Assembly: GCA_963762865.1 (NCBI GenBank)
Contig: CAVXNC010000003.1
Coordinates: 186,001 to 250,000 of the forward strand
Direction: 5' to 3'
Length of the DNA stretch: 64,000 nucleotides
Origin: DATHAP01 sp963762865
Lineage (GTDB): Bacteria; Actinomycetota; Actinomycetes; JACCUZ01
Positions 27,481 through 35,597 of the stretch are shown in pieces. The position numbers and the translations under genes are program-made. Positions within the stretch are counted from its first letter, which is position 1. Each line of letters starts with the position of its first letter. Below the pieces are notes generated by a model, which saw nothing but the letters and a program-made list of their open reading frames with translations, searched no databases and had not been told where the DNA came from.

Positions 27481-28695
27481 TCAGCCGGCTGCCAGCGGGG
27501 CCCGGGAGATCGGGCAGGACATGCACCGCGGCCCGCCCCGGCCGCTGCCGAGCTCCGAGCCGGCGATCGCGACGACCTCGATGCCCGCCTCGGCGAGCCG
27601 GGCGTTGGTCTCGACGTTGCGTTCGTAGGCGACCGCCAGTCGTGGCCCGATGGCGAGGGTGTTGTTGCCGTCGTCCCACTGCTCCCGTTCCGCGGTGATC
27701 GGGTCCAGCCCGGTGTCGATGACCCGCAGCGTGTCGATCCCCATCGCCTTCGCGGCGGCCACCAGGAAGGGCTCCGGCCCGTCCACGTGGACGTCGCCGC
27801 CGTCGGTCACCGTGTAGGCCTGCAGGTTGTCGGCGATGTTCGGGTACATGACGACCGCGTCGACGTCGACCATCGTGCACACCGTGTCGAGGTGCATGGT
27901 GGCCCGCTCCTGCGCGATGGGCACTGCCAGCACGGTCGTCGCGAGCCCTCGGTCGAAGACCGTCCGGGCGAGCCGCTCGACACCGGCGGGTGTGGTGCGC
28001 TCGCCGACGCCGACGGCGATCACGCCGGCAGACAGCAGCAGGACGTCGCCGCCCTCGACCGGCTCGTTCTCCGGTCCGTGCACGATCTCGGTGCCGACGA
28101 AGCGGGGGTGGTGCCGGTAGATCGCCTGGGTGAGGGTCGTCTCCCGCATCCGGGCCGGCATCGCGAGGCTGGTCACGGCGACCGAGCTGCGGATCCAGAC
28201 GCTCGAGTCGCGGGTGAAGAGCAGGTTCGGCAGCGGGTCGATGACGAAGTCGTGCCGGTCCATGAAGCGGTAGGTCAGTCCGCCGACCGGAGCCATCTCC
28301 TCGTGGGCGAGGCCCGCCATCAGGGTCACGGCAAGGTCCGCCGGGTGCAGTCCGTGCAGGTAGCCGTCGACCGCCCGGTGCAGCGACTCTCCCAGCCGCG
28401 GGTCCGCCAACACCGCCGCGATGGTCTCCTCGCGGGCGGCCTCGACCTCGAGGGCCGACGCCAGCAGGTCGGCGAGGTAGAGCACCTCCACGCCGTGGTC
28501 GCGGAGGGCCTGTGCGAAGGCGTCGTGCTCGTCCTGGGCCCGCCCGATCCACGGGATGCCGTCGAAGAGCAGCTTGTCGTTGTTGCGTGGCGTCAGCCGC
28601 TTGAGCTCGGGGCCTGGCCGGTGCAGCATCACGGTCCGCAGCCGGCCGACCTCGCTGTCGACGCCGTGTGCGGTGGTGCCGCCGTTGTCCGTCAT
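27481..28695 (-). CDS. arcA: Arginine deiminase
   Basis: Intact, 404 aa. Hydrolyses L-arginine to citrulline and ammonia, the first step of the arginine deiminase pathway. Guanidino-group-modifying enzyme fold: VGRLRTVMLHRPGPELKRL (about residues 16-34), NNDKLLFDGIPWIGRAQDEH, LLFTRDSSVWI with the catalytic Asp (about 160), EGGDVLLLSAG, TMHLDTVCTMVD with the catalytic His (about 267), and the catalytic Cys in the C-terminal CMSCPISR. All key residues are present and the length is normal. No arcB, arcC or arcD flanks it, so the citrulline route would have to be completed elsewhere or the enzyme serves nitrogen or acid-stress use. Confidence 0.95.
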   Translation of the reverse strand: MTDNGGTTAHGVDSEVGRLRTVMLHRPGPELKRLTPRNNDKLLFDGIPWIGRAQDEHDAFAQALRDHGVEVLYLADLLASALEVEAAREETIAAVLADPRLGESLHRAVDGYLHGLHPADLAVTLMAGLAHEEMAPVGGLTYRFMDRHDFVIDPLPNLLFTRDSSVWIRSSVAVTSLAMPARMRETTLTQAIYRHHPRFVGTEIVHGPENEPVEGGDVLLLSAGVIAVGVGERTTPAGVERLARTVFDRGLATTVLAVPIAQERATMHLDTVCTMVDVDAVVMYPNIADNLQAYTVTDGGDVHVDGPEPFLVAAAKAMGIDTLRVIDTGLDPITAEREQWDDGNNTLAIGPRLAVAYERNVETNARLAEAGIEVVAIAGSELGSGRGGPRCMSCPISRAPLAAG

Positions 28696-28701
28696 GGCCG
28701 G

Positions 28702-28707
28702 ATCGTA
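28702..28707 (-). promoter_or_regulatory. Candidate -10 box (TACGAT) of arcA
   Basis: TACGAT on the minus strand, 6 nt before the arcA ATG; divergent from the SDR promoter at 28749. Confidence 0.4.
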
Positions 28708-28748
28708 GCCAGCCGCCGGGCCCTGCGCCGGGTCCCTGACCGTCTCAG

Positions 28749-28754
28749 TAGGGT
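28749..28754 (+). promoter_or_regulatory. Candidate -10 box (TAGGGT) of the SDR gene
   Basis: TAGGGT with 7 nt to ATG 28762, consistent with a leaderless transcript. Confidence 0.5.
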
Positions 28755-28761
28755 CGCCGCC

Positions 28762-29679
28762 ATGGCCCTTCTGGACGGATCTGTCGTCATCGTCACCGGT
28801 GCCGGCCGCGGCATCGGCCGTGGCGAGGCGCTCGAGCTCGCCCGTGAGGGCGCCCGCGTCGTGGTCAACGAGCTCGACCACGAGGTCGGGCAAGCGGTGG
28901 TCGACGAGATCACGGCGGCCGGCGGCGAGGCCGTGCTCGACACCGGTGACTGCTCGGAGGAGTCGACTGCGGAGGGCCTGGTCCAGCTGGCGCTCGACAC
29001 CTGGGGCAAGCTCGACGCTCTGGTCAACAACGCGGGCATCCTGCGCGACCGCACGGTCGCCAAGATGTCCGTCGAGGAGTGGGACGCCGTCATCAAGGTG
29101 CACCTGCGCGGCCACTTCCTGCCGACCCGCTCCGCCTGCGCGCACTGGAAGGACTCCGGCACCGGTGGACGCATCGTCTGCACGGCCTCGACGTCCGGGC
29201 TGCTCGGCAACTTCGGTCAGGCAAACTACGGCGCCGCCAAGGCCGGCATCGCCGCCTTCTCGACGATCGTCGCCATGGAGATGGCGCGCTACGGCGTCCG
29301 CTGCAACGCCGTCGCGCCGGCCGCGCGCACCCGGATGACCGAGTCGGCCTACGGCGCGTTCAAGGACCTGTCGGCCGACGACGAGGGCGAGACCTTCGAC
29401 TTCTGGCACCCCGACAACGTGGCCCCCCTGGTCGCCTACCTCTGCAGCCCGTCGGCGGGGAGCATCAGCGGCAAGGTGTTCGGCGTCCAGGGCGACGCGG
29501 TCGAGCTCTACCAGCCGTTCACGTCGGCAGCGGTGATCCAGAACCACGACACCCGGTGGACGCCGGGAGGCATCGCGGCTCGCGCACACGAGCTCTTCGA
29601 GAGCAGCGGGATCAACCCCGAGGTCGAGAACATGATGGCCAAGCTGCGGTTCACGATGACCGAGCGCGCCGAGCTCTGA
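28762..29679 (+). CDS. Short-chain dehydrogenase/reductase (peroxisomal multifunctional-enzyme type)
   Basis: Intact, 305 aa, classical SDR. Cofactor motif VVIVTGAGRGIGRGEALELA (TGxxxGxG, residues 8-27), ALVNNAGILRDRTVAKMSVE (NNAG, about 90), catalytic Ser in VCTASTSGLLGNFGQ and catalytic YGAAKAGIAAFSTIVAME (YxxxK, about 157). The long C-terminal tail (WHPDNVAPLVAYLCSPSAG, GKVFGVQGDAVELYQPF) matches the hydroxyacyl-CoA dehydrogenase domain of HSD17B4-like proteins, so a 3-hydroxyacyl-CoA or steroid-like substrate is plausible. No linked hydratase or CoA ligase is in the window. Confidence 0.85.
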   Translation: MALLDGSVVIVTGAGRGIGRGEALELAREGARVVVNELDHEVGQAVVDEITAAGGEAVLDTGDCSEESTAEGLVQLALDTWGKLDALVNNAGILRDRTVAKMSVEEWDAVIKVHLRGHFLPTRSACAHWKDSGTGGRIVCTASTSGLLGNFGQANYGAAKAGIAAFSTIVAMEMARYGVRCNAVAPAARTRMTESAYGAFKDLSADDEGETFDFWHPDNVAPLVAYLCSPSAGSISGKVFGVQGDAVELYQPFTSAAVIQNHDTRWTPGGIAARAHELFESSGINPEVENMMAKLRFTMTERAEL

Positions 29680-29692
29680 TCGCGGGCACGCG

Positions 29693-30304
29693 TCAGAGCA
29701 AGGACTGGACGAGCTCGTACGTCGCGAGGCCGGCGAGCAGCAGGCACACCAGGGCGCCGACCTGACGGATGGTCGCGAGCCGCACGTAGCGCAGCAGGGT
29801 CCGCCCGATGACCACGGCAAGTGCGGCGACCAGGACGAGAGCAACCCATGAGCCGACGAACACGCTCAGCGGGTCGTGGTAGCGAGCTGCCAGCCCAGCG
29901 GTCAGCAGCTGCGACAGGTCGCCCCACTCGGCCAGGAAGAGCACACCGAACGACGTCGCGACGACCTTGAGACCGTGCGCCTCGCCCTCGGCCTTACCAG
30001 CGAACTCCTCCTCTGCCGCAACCTCCTCGGCGTCCGCGTTCTTCGCGCCGCGCCACAGCACGACCGCGCCGACGAGGAACAGCACCGCAGAGGCCGCGAT
30101 GACGACCGGCTTCGGCAGCAGGGACAGCAGGCCGCCGGCAGTCACGGCCACCACCGTCTGCACGAGGAACGCGAGCGAGACGCCGATCCACACCAGCAGC
30201 GGCCGGTAGCGCGTCGCGAGCACCAGCGACGCGACGAACGTCTTGTCCGGCAGCTCGACGGGGAAGATCAGGGCGAACGTCGTCGCCACGACCGCGAGGT
30301 CCAT
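29693..30304 (-). CDS. TMEM165/GDT1 (UPF0016) family cation transporter
   Basis: Intact, 203 aa, six predicted helices in two repeats. The two ExGD-type signature motifs are present: FPVELPDKTFVASLVLATRY in the first half and LFLAEWGDLSQLLTAGLAAR in the second. Between them lies an acidic loop (NADAEEVAAEEEFAG). Characterised relatives move Mn2+ or Ca2+ out of the cytoplasm or into the Golgi. The ATG at 30304 lies 7 nt after the larC stop at 30312, so it is almost certainly in the larB-larC operon. The first motif reads ELPDKT rather than the common ELGDKT. Confidence 0.88.
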   Translation of the reverse strand: MDLAVVATTFALIFPVELPDKTFVASLVLATRYRPLLVWIGVSLAFLVQTVVAVTAGGLLSLLPKPVVIAASAVLFLVGAVVLWRGAKNADAEEVAAEEEFAGKAEGEAHGLKVVATSFGVLFLAEWGDLSQLLTAGLAARYHDPLSVFVGSWVALVLVAALAVVIGRTLLRYVRLATIRQVGALVCLLLAGLATYELVQSLL

Positions 30305-30311
30305 CCCGCTG

Positions 30312-31515
30312 CTAGCCCGCGTGCCCGGTGTGCGCCGCCGCGACCGCCTCGGCGAGCACCGACTTCACCGGCGCACCGAGAGCGGCGGCCGCTGCCACCA
30401 CGTCCTCGTACTCGGGCGCGGCGTTGACCACCTCCCCGGCCAGCCGCGCGACCTTCACCCGGACGGCCTGACCCCGGACGTCGACGGTGCGCATCTCGCG
30501 CTCGAGGGCGTGCTTGTCCACGGGGTGGCTGCGGATACCGATCGTCGAGCTCTCGCGGAAGACCACCTCGCGCACGGCCTCGACGCGGTCGGCAGCCGTG
30601 AGCACCGACAAGGTGTGCGCCGGCCGGCCCTTCTTCATCAGGATCGGCGTGAGCCAGGCGTCCGACGCGCCGGCCGCGAGCAGCGCCGACAGGACGCCCG
30701 GCCACAACCGCGGGTCGAGGTCGTCGACGTTGGCTTCCAGCACGAGCGCACCCTCCCGCGGTACGTCGCCCGCCGACCCGGTCCGCTCACCCACGACCAG
30801 CCGCAGCACGTTGGGGACCCTGTCGTCGTCGCGGCCACCGGCGCCGGTGCCGGTCGCGACGACCGTCATCGCGGGCATCGCGCCCCACGACGTGACCACG
30901 GAGGCGAGCAGGGCCGCGCCGGTCGGGGTGCACGCCTCGTGCTCCAGCGACCCGCTCTGCACCGGCGCACCCGCGTCGCGCAGCAGTGCGAGCACCGCGG
31001 GGACCGGGCACCGGCAGCAGGCCGTGCGCCGTGCGGACGCTGCCGCTGCCTACGGTCACGGGTGAGGCGACCGCGGTCGTGATGCCCAGGGCGTGCATGC
31101 CGGCCGCGGCGCCGACCACGTCGGCGATCGAGTCGAGGGCACCGACCTCGTGGAAGTGCACCTCGTCGTCGGTGGTGCCGTGCGCCTCGGCCTCGGCACC
31201 GGCCAGCCGGGCGAAGACGTCGAGCGCCTGGCGGCGTACGGACTCGTCCAGGTCCGCAGCCTCGAGGAGCGAACGCACGTCCGGCCACGACCGGTGCTGG
31301 TCGCTCGGCGCGACCTGCACGTCGACGCGGGTCGCAGCGAGGCCGGCGCGCCGGACCTGCGACGCGACCAGCCGCACCGGCTCGACCCCGATCGCGTCGA
31401 CCGCGGCCTGCAGCACGTCGAGCGGCGCTCCGGCGCCGACCAGCGCGCCGAGCGCCATGTCGCCGCTGGCTCCGGCCGACACGTCGAACCACGCGATGCG
31501 GTCCTCAACGCTCAC
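30312..31515 (-). CDS. larC: Nickel-pincer cofactor metal insertase LarC, two frames
   Basis: LarC inserts nickel into the pincer nucleotide made by LarB and LarE, using CTP. GTG 31515 overlaps the larB stop. Frame one (about 172 codons) has IAWFDVSAGASGDMALGALV, VHFHEVGALDSIADVVGAAA and VTVGSGSVRTAHGLLPVPGP. Frame two carries on with VLALLRDAGAPVQSGSLEHE, CTPTGAALLASVVTSWGAMP, ANVDDLDPRLWPGVLSALLA, ILMKKGRPAHTLSVL and ESSTIGIRSHPVDKHALERE. The join falls at CCCC (30999-31002): reading four bases as one proline restores PVPGPAVLALL, the exact family sequence. Without the shift, translation would stop at 30787 after about 242 residues. The neighbouring genes are clean, so either one base is wrong or this is a programmed frameshift. 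Confidence 0.88.
30999..31002 (-). other. Possible programmed frameshift site CCC-C in larC
   Basis: In frame one the codons are GGT CCC CGC; dropping one C gives GGT CCC GCG GTG CTC, which continues the LarC fold. A proline CCC followed by C is a recognised slip-prone context for +1 shifting. larC of Lactiplantibacillus plantarum is known to be expressed through a programmed frameshift (larC1/larC2). A simple one-base sequencing error would look the same. Confidence 0.5.
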
Positions 31516-32282
31516 GCGCGCACCCCGGCGCGGCGGGCGACCCGGGCCGCGAACACGCCGGCCCCGAAACCGTTGTCGATGTTGCAGACCGTCACGCCCG
31601 GCGCGCAGGAGTTGAGCATCGCGAGCAGCGCGGCGAGGCCGCCGTAGGACGTGCCGTAGCCGACCGAGGTCGGGACCGCGACGAGCGGCACCCCGGTCAG
31701 CCCGCCGACGACACTGGGCAGCGCACCCTCCATCCCTGCGACGACGACCAGGCAGTCGGCCGCGTCGAGCCGGTCGCGCACGGCCATCAGCCGGTGGATG
31801 CCAGCGACCCCGACGTCGTCGATCCGCTCGACGCCGGCGCCGAACGCCCGGGCGACGAAGGCCGCCTCGGCCGCGACCGGCGCGTCCGACGTCCCGGCGG
31901 CGACCACGCACACGGTGCCGCGCGGCTCGGGGAGCGTGCCGACGGCAGCTGCCCGGGCGACCTCGTCGATGGTGGCGCCGGGGAGCTCGGCGCGCACGGC
32001 TGCGATTGCTTCCGCCGACAGCCGGGTCGCCACGGCCGGCCGCTCCCCGGGCTGGCGGGCGAGCTCACGCAGGATGGCGACTGTCTGGTCGACGGACTTG
32101 CCTCCCGCGTACACGACCTCGGGGTCGCCGGTCCGCAGGCCACGGTGGGTGTCGACGCGGGCGAAGCCGAGGTCGACGGTGCCGTTCATCGGGCCGGCGG
32201 CCAGCTGGTCGGCTGCCACGTCGACCGCGACACCGCCGGACGCGACGGCGCGCAGCAGCGACTCCACCTCCGCGCGGTCCAT
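31512..32282 (-). CDS. larB: Nicotinate adenine dinucleotide carboxylase/hydrolase LarB
   Basis: Intact, 256 aa. Carboxylates the pyridinium ring of nicotinic acid adenine dinucleotide and cleaves the dinucleotide, the first step to the nickel-pincer nucleotide. The C-terminal two thirds resemble PurE: GTVCVVAAGTSDAPVAAEAA (about residues 124-143), DCLVVVAGMEGALPSVVGGL, PLVAVPTSVGYGTSYGGLAA and LNSCAPGVTVCNIDNGFGAG, all conserved in LarB. The N-terminal FARVDTHRGLRTGDPEVVYA is also a family block. It starts at ATG 32282 after a TAGCCT box and is coupled to larC by a GTGA overlap. No larA racemase or larE sulfur transferase lies within the window. Confidence 0.95.
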   Translation of the reverse strand: MDRAEVESLLRAVASGGVAVDVAADQLAAGPMNGTVDLGFARVDTHRGLRTGDPEVVYAGGKSVDQTVAILRELARQPGERPAVATRLSAEAIAAVRAELPGATIDEVARAAAVGTLPEPRGTVCVVAAGTSDAPVAAEAAFVARAFGAGVERIDDVGVAGIHRLMAVRDRLDAADCLVVVAGMEGALPSVVGGLTGVPLVAVPTSVGYGTSYGGLAALLAMLNSCAPGVTVCNIDNGFGAGVFAARVARRAGVRA

Positions 32283-32289
32283 GTCGCGA

Positions 32290-32307
32290 AGGCTATGCCG
32301 GTAGCCT
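32290..32307. promoter_or_regulatory. Back-to-back promoter of larB (-) and DUF4446 (+)
   Basis: AGGCTA TGCCGG TAGCCT forms an inverted repeat. Read leftwards, TAGCCT (32295-32290) is 7 nt from the larB ATG; read rightwards, TAGCCT (32302-32307) is 40 nt from the DUF4446 GTG. Two -10 boxes thus sit 6 bp apart on opposite strands, so RNA polymerase could not use both at once. Confidence 0.45.
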
Positions 32308-32347
32308 CGCTCGCGGCCTGCCCACCCTCTCGATCGAGGTCCTCCAC

Positions 32348-32752
32348 GTGCCCGAATGGCAGCTAGACACCTACGAGGCGGTCGCGCTCGTCGCTGCGGT
32401 GGTCGCCGGCCTGTGCCTGCTGCTCCTGCTGGTCGTGCTCGCCCGCCTGCGGGTGCTCTCGCGACGGGTGCGCCGACTCGCCGGTGCGCGCGGCGGAGCC
32501 GGCGAGGCCGTGGGTGTCGACCCGCAGGCGCTGCGCCACGTCGGGGTCGTGCGCTACGACGCCTTCGGCGACATGGGAGGCCGGCTGTCCTTCTCGGCGG
32601 CGCTCTTCGACGACAACGGCAACGGGCTGGTGCTCTCGTCCATCAACGGCCGCTCCGAGACCCGGACCTACGCCAAGCCGTTGGTCGACCTCCGCAGCGA
32701 CCACACCCTCTCGCCCGAGGAGGAGGACGCCATCCGGGAGGCCCGCGGCTGA
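32348..32752 (+). CDS. DUF4446 family membrane protein
   Basis: 134 aa, GTG start with a GAGG-type ribosome site. One N-terminal helix (AVALVAAVVAGLCLLLLLVV, about residues 11-30) is followed by a basic linker and a cytoplasmic domain with the family motif VGVVRYDAFGDMGGRLSFSA, then ALFDDNGNGLVLSSINGRSE and TLSPEEEDAIREA. Function unknown; the family is common in Firmicutes and actinobacteria. It is followed 28 nt later by pheA, which has its own TAGGGT box. Confidence 0.85.
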   Translation: MPEWQLDTYEAVALVAAVVAGLCLLLLLVVLARLRVLSRRVRRLAGARGGAGEAVGVDPQALRHVGVVRYDAFGDMGGRLSFSAALFDDNGNGLVLSSINGRSETRTYAKPLVDLRSDHTLSPEEEDAIREARG

Positions 32753-32767
32753 CCGGGTCCTGACGGC

Positions 32768-32773
32768 TAGGGT
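32768..32773 (+). promoter_or_regulatory. Candidate -10 box (TAGGGT) of pheA
   Basis: TAGGGT with 7 nt to ATG 32781; leaderless-type spacing. Confidence 0.5.
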
Positions 32774-32780
32774 CGGCGCC

Positions 32781-33734
32781 ATGCCTGGAGTGCCGCCCGC
32801 GCGCTACGCCTACCTGGGTCCCGAGGGGACCTTCGCCGAGGCCGCACTGCGCACCCTCCCGGCCGCCGCCAAGGGCGAGCTGCAGCCGCAGCCGTCGGTC
32901 GCCGCCGCACTCGAGGCGGTGCGCCGCGGCGACGCCGACCACGCGCTGGTCCCGATCGAGAACTCCGTCGAGGGCTCGGTGGCGACGACCCTCGACGAGC
33001 TCGCGACGGGCGACCCGCTGATGGTGACGCGGGAGGTGCTCCTGCCCGTGTCCTTCGCCCTCATGGTGCGTCCCGGCACCGGCCTGAGCGCCGTACGTCG
33101 CATCGCGACCCATCCCCACGCCCACGCGCAGTGCCGCCGCTGGCTGGCGACCGTCCTCCCGGACGCCACCATGGTGCCCGCCCTGTCGACGGCGGAGGCC
33201 GCGGCCACCCTCGCGGAGGGCTCGGCGGCCCACGACGCGGCTATCGCCGCGCCGATCGCGGCGGAGCGCTACCGGCTCGAGGTGCTCGCCCGAGACGTCG
33301 AGGACAACCCGGACGCGGTCACCCGTTTCGTGCTGGTGAGCCGGCCCGACCAGCCGCCGCTGCCCACCGGGCACGACAAGACGACCCTGGTCGCGTTCAT
33401 CTCCGACGACCACGCGGGTGCGCTGCTCGAGGTGCTCACCGAGTTCGCGGTCCGCGCGGTCAACCTGACGCGGATCGAGTCGCGGCCGACCGGCGAGGGC
33501 ATGGGCCGCTACTGCTTCTCCATCGACTGCGAGGGGCACGTCGACGACGCCCGGGTGGGCGAGGCGCTGACCGGGCTCCGGCGGGTCTGCCCGGACATCC
33601 GGTTCCTCGGCTCGTACCCGCGCGCCGACCGTGGCCCGGCCGCGGACCAGGCCGAGCGCGACTCTCGCGACAAGGACGCGATCTACCGCGACGCCTCCGC
33701 CTGGCTCGGCCGGATCCGCAACGGCAAGCTCTGA
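32781..33734 (+). CDS. pheA: Prephenate dehydratase
   Basis: Intact, 317 aa. Decarboxylates and dehydrates prephenate to phenylpyruvate in phenylalanine synthesis. Catalytic domain: YAYLGPEGTFAEAALRTLP (residues 9-27), HALVPIENSVEGSVATTLDE, IATHPHAHAQCRRWL and the signature VTRFVLVSRPD (about 180). The C-terminal ACT domain (about 200-290) has AGALLEVLTEFAVRAVNLTR and ESRPTGEGMGRYCFSIDC; ESRP is the phenylalanine-binding motif, so feedback inhibition is expected. A short charged tail follows. No chorismate mutase domain is fused. Confidence 0.95.
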   Translation: MPGVPPARYAYLGPEGTFAEAALRTLPAAAKGELQPQPSVAAALEAVRRGDADHALVPIENSVEGSVATTLDELATGDPLMVTREVLLPVSFALMVRPGTGLSAVRRIATHPHAHAQCRRWLATVLPDATMVPALSTAEAAATLAEGSAAHDAAIAAPIAAERYRLEVLARDVEDNPDAVTRFVLVSRPDQPPLPTGHDKTTLVAFISDDHAGALLEVLTEFAVRAVNLTRIESRPTGEGMGRYCFSIDCEGHVDDARVGEALTGLRRVCPDIRFLGSYPRADRGPAADQAERDSRDKDAIYRDASAWLGRIRNGKL

Positions 33735-33750
33735 CGCTCTCGTCTGACGC

Positions 33751-34710
33751 TCAGGTACGGGTGGCCTCGGGGTCGCCGCGCTCGGGGTCGGTGACGCCGG
33801 CGCGCACCGCCTCGAGCTGCGCGCAGAACGCGATGCCGAGGAACAGCGCGATCGACGTCAGCTGCGCCCAGATCAGCAGCGCGATGACCCCGGTCAGGGG
33901 TCCATAGGTCGATCCGAACGTGCCGCTGGACTGCACGTAGAGCGAGAGCAGGTAGGTGAAGAGCACCCACAGGGTCACGGCCACGCCGGCGCCGATCGCG
34001 ATCCAGGACCAGCCGGGCTGCCGCCGCCGGGGCGCGCGCTCGATGAGGATCGTGAAGGCGGTGAGAGCCAGCAGGGCACCGATGGGGAACCGCGCGACCG
34101 ACCAGACGGTGTACTGCTCCTCGGTCCACCCGTAGTTCCGCTGCAGCACCCGCCCGACGACTCCGCCTGCCACGAAGGTGAGGAAGCCGATCAGTGACAT
34201 CAGGCCCGCCGACACCGCGAGCACGGCCGCGTGGAGATACTTGCGCAGCGTCGGCCGGTCGCGCTGGATGCCGTAGATCCGGTTGGAGCCGCGTTCCACC
34301 TGGCCCATCGAGGTAGTCAGCGCGAGCACCGCTGCGCCGAGGCCGAGGTAGAGGGCCAGCTCGCCGTGCCCGGTCTGCTGCTGTCCTTGGTCCAAGGCCT
34401 GGCGGACGACCTCATCGGTGCTGCCCGGCGTGATCCGGAGCAGGACCTCGCGAAGCATCTGGGCGGCTCTGTCGGCCTGCAGTGTGCTCGACAGACCGAT
34501 GAAGGCGATGCCCAGCGGGATGAGGGAGAGCACCAGCTGGAAGGCGAGTGCCCGAGAGTGGCTGAAACCGTCCCCGTAGCGGAAGCGGATGAAGGAGTTC
34601 TTCACCAGTGTCAGGCGGCCGTAGTGGCGCAACGTGGCCCGGGCGTCGTCGGCGGAGAGCTCGTCCCCGTGCATGGTGCGCGTCTCGGGGACGCGGGTGA
34701 CCGAGCTCAC
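33751..34710 (-). CDS. YihY/virulence factor BrkB family membrane protein
   Basis: Intact, 319 aa, about six helices. Family features include GFSHSRALAFQLVLSLIPLG (about residues 49-68), GSNRIYGIQRDRPTLRKYLH, FLTFVAGGVVGRVLQRNYG, GWSWIAIGAGVAVTLWVLF and STYGPLTGVIALLIWAQLTS. The molecular role is unsettled (once annotated as RNase BN; now regarded as an inner-membrane protein, possibly in lipid or envelope transport). Its ATG overlaps the stop of the diacylglycerol-kinase-like gene (ATGA), placing it last in a membrane-lipid operon. Confidence 0.9.
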   Translation of the reverse strand: MSSVTRVPETRTMHGDELSADDARATLRHYGRLTLVKNSFIRFRYGDGFSHSRALAFQLVLSLIPLGIAFIGLSSTLQADRAAQMLREVLLRITPGSTDEVVRQALDQGQQQTGHGELALYLGLGAAVLALTTSMGQVERGSNRIYGIQRDRPTLRKYLHAAVLAVSAGLMSLIGFLTFVAGGVVGRVLQRNYGWTEEQYTVWSVARFPIGALLALTAFTILIERAPRRRQPGWSWIAIGAGVAVTLWVLFTYLLSLYVQSSGTFGSTYGPLTGVIALLIWAQLTSIALFLGIAFCAQLEAVRAGVTDPERGDPEATRT

Positions 34711-35597
34711 CTGGCTGCCACCATGACCTTGAGGGCGCCGGGCTCGATGCGGATGTCCATGCTGCGGCTGTCCTCGATCACGTCACCGTCGAGCTGCCGC
34801 GGCTGCCGGTGGCTGGCCTCGACGAGGACGTGCTGGCCGGTGAAGCGCTCCATCCGGCGGTCGGGGACATGTGCCCGGCGTACGACGCGGCCGGTCACCC
34901 GCGCCCAGTCGATGACGTTGCGGGTCGCGATGACGACCACGTCCAGGATGCCGTCGTCGGGTCGGGCGTCGGGCAGCAGCGGGATGTTGCCCTGCAGCTT
35001 GCCGACGTTGCCGACGACCACGGTGCGCACGCGCCGGTGCAGCGGCTTGCCGTCGTCGATCGTGATGGTGACGCGGATGCCCCGGCCACGGAGGTGCTTG
35101 GCCGCGGAGACGACGTAGGCCGGCCAGCCGACGGCCTTCTTCAGGCCCTCCGGTGCGTCGCGCATGATCGCGGCGTCGAAGCCGAGCCCGGCCATGACGG
35201 CGAACTTGCGGTCGTCGTCGACCGAGGCGACGTCGATGGCGCGCACCCGTCCAGAGACGGCGATCTCGAGGCAGGCCTTCTCGTCGGTGATGGGCAGGTC
35301 CAGGTTGCGCGCCAGCAGGTTGCCGGTGCCGGTCGGCAGGATCGCAAGGGGCACGTCGCAGGACGCCATTGCCGTCACGGCTGCCATCACCGTGCCGTCG
35401 CCGCCCGCGATGATGACGACGTCGCAGTCCTCCTTGACGGCGCGTTGGCACATGCCGACGCCGGGGTCCTCGACCGTGGTCTCCAGCCAGAGCGGCTCGG
35501 CCCAGCCGTGCCGGGACATGAAGGGCTCGACCCGCTTCTTGAGAGCAGGGAGGTCGGTGACCTTGGTGGGGTTGTAGACGACTCCAGCCTGCTTCAC
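34707..35597 (-). CDS. Diacylglycerol kinase-like lipid kinase
   Basis: Intact, 296 aa, GTG start at 35597. Phosphorylates diacylglycerol or a related lipid (DagK/YegS/LCB5 family). N-terminal catalytic domain: QAGVVYNPTKVTDLPALKKR, the nucleotide loop VVIIAGGDGTVMAAVTAMAS (GGDGT at about residue 68) and LAILPTGTGNLLARNLDLPI. The C-terminal beta domain has FAVMAGLGFDAAIMRDAPEG, TVVVGNVGKLQGNIPLLPDA and DDGILDVVVIATRN. It sits between PAP2 phosphatase and YihY with four-base overlaps both sides, so phosphorylation and dephosphorylation of the same lipid pool are likely co-regulated. Confidence 0.92.
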   Translation of the reverse strand: MKQAGVVYNPTKVTDLPALKKRVEPFMSRHGWAEPLWLETTVEDPGVGMCQRAVKEDCDVVIIAGGDGTVMAAVTAMASCDVPLAILPTGTGNLLARNLDLPITDEKACLEIAVSGRVRAIDVASVDDDRKFAVMAGLGFDAAIMRDAPEGLKKAVGWPAYVVSAAKHLRGRGIRVTITIDDGKPLHRRVRTVVVGNVGKLQGNIPLLPDARPDDGILDVVVIATRNVIDWARVTGRVVRRAHVPDRRMERFTGQHVLVEASHRQPRQLDGDVIEDSRSMDIRIEPGALKVMVAAR

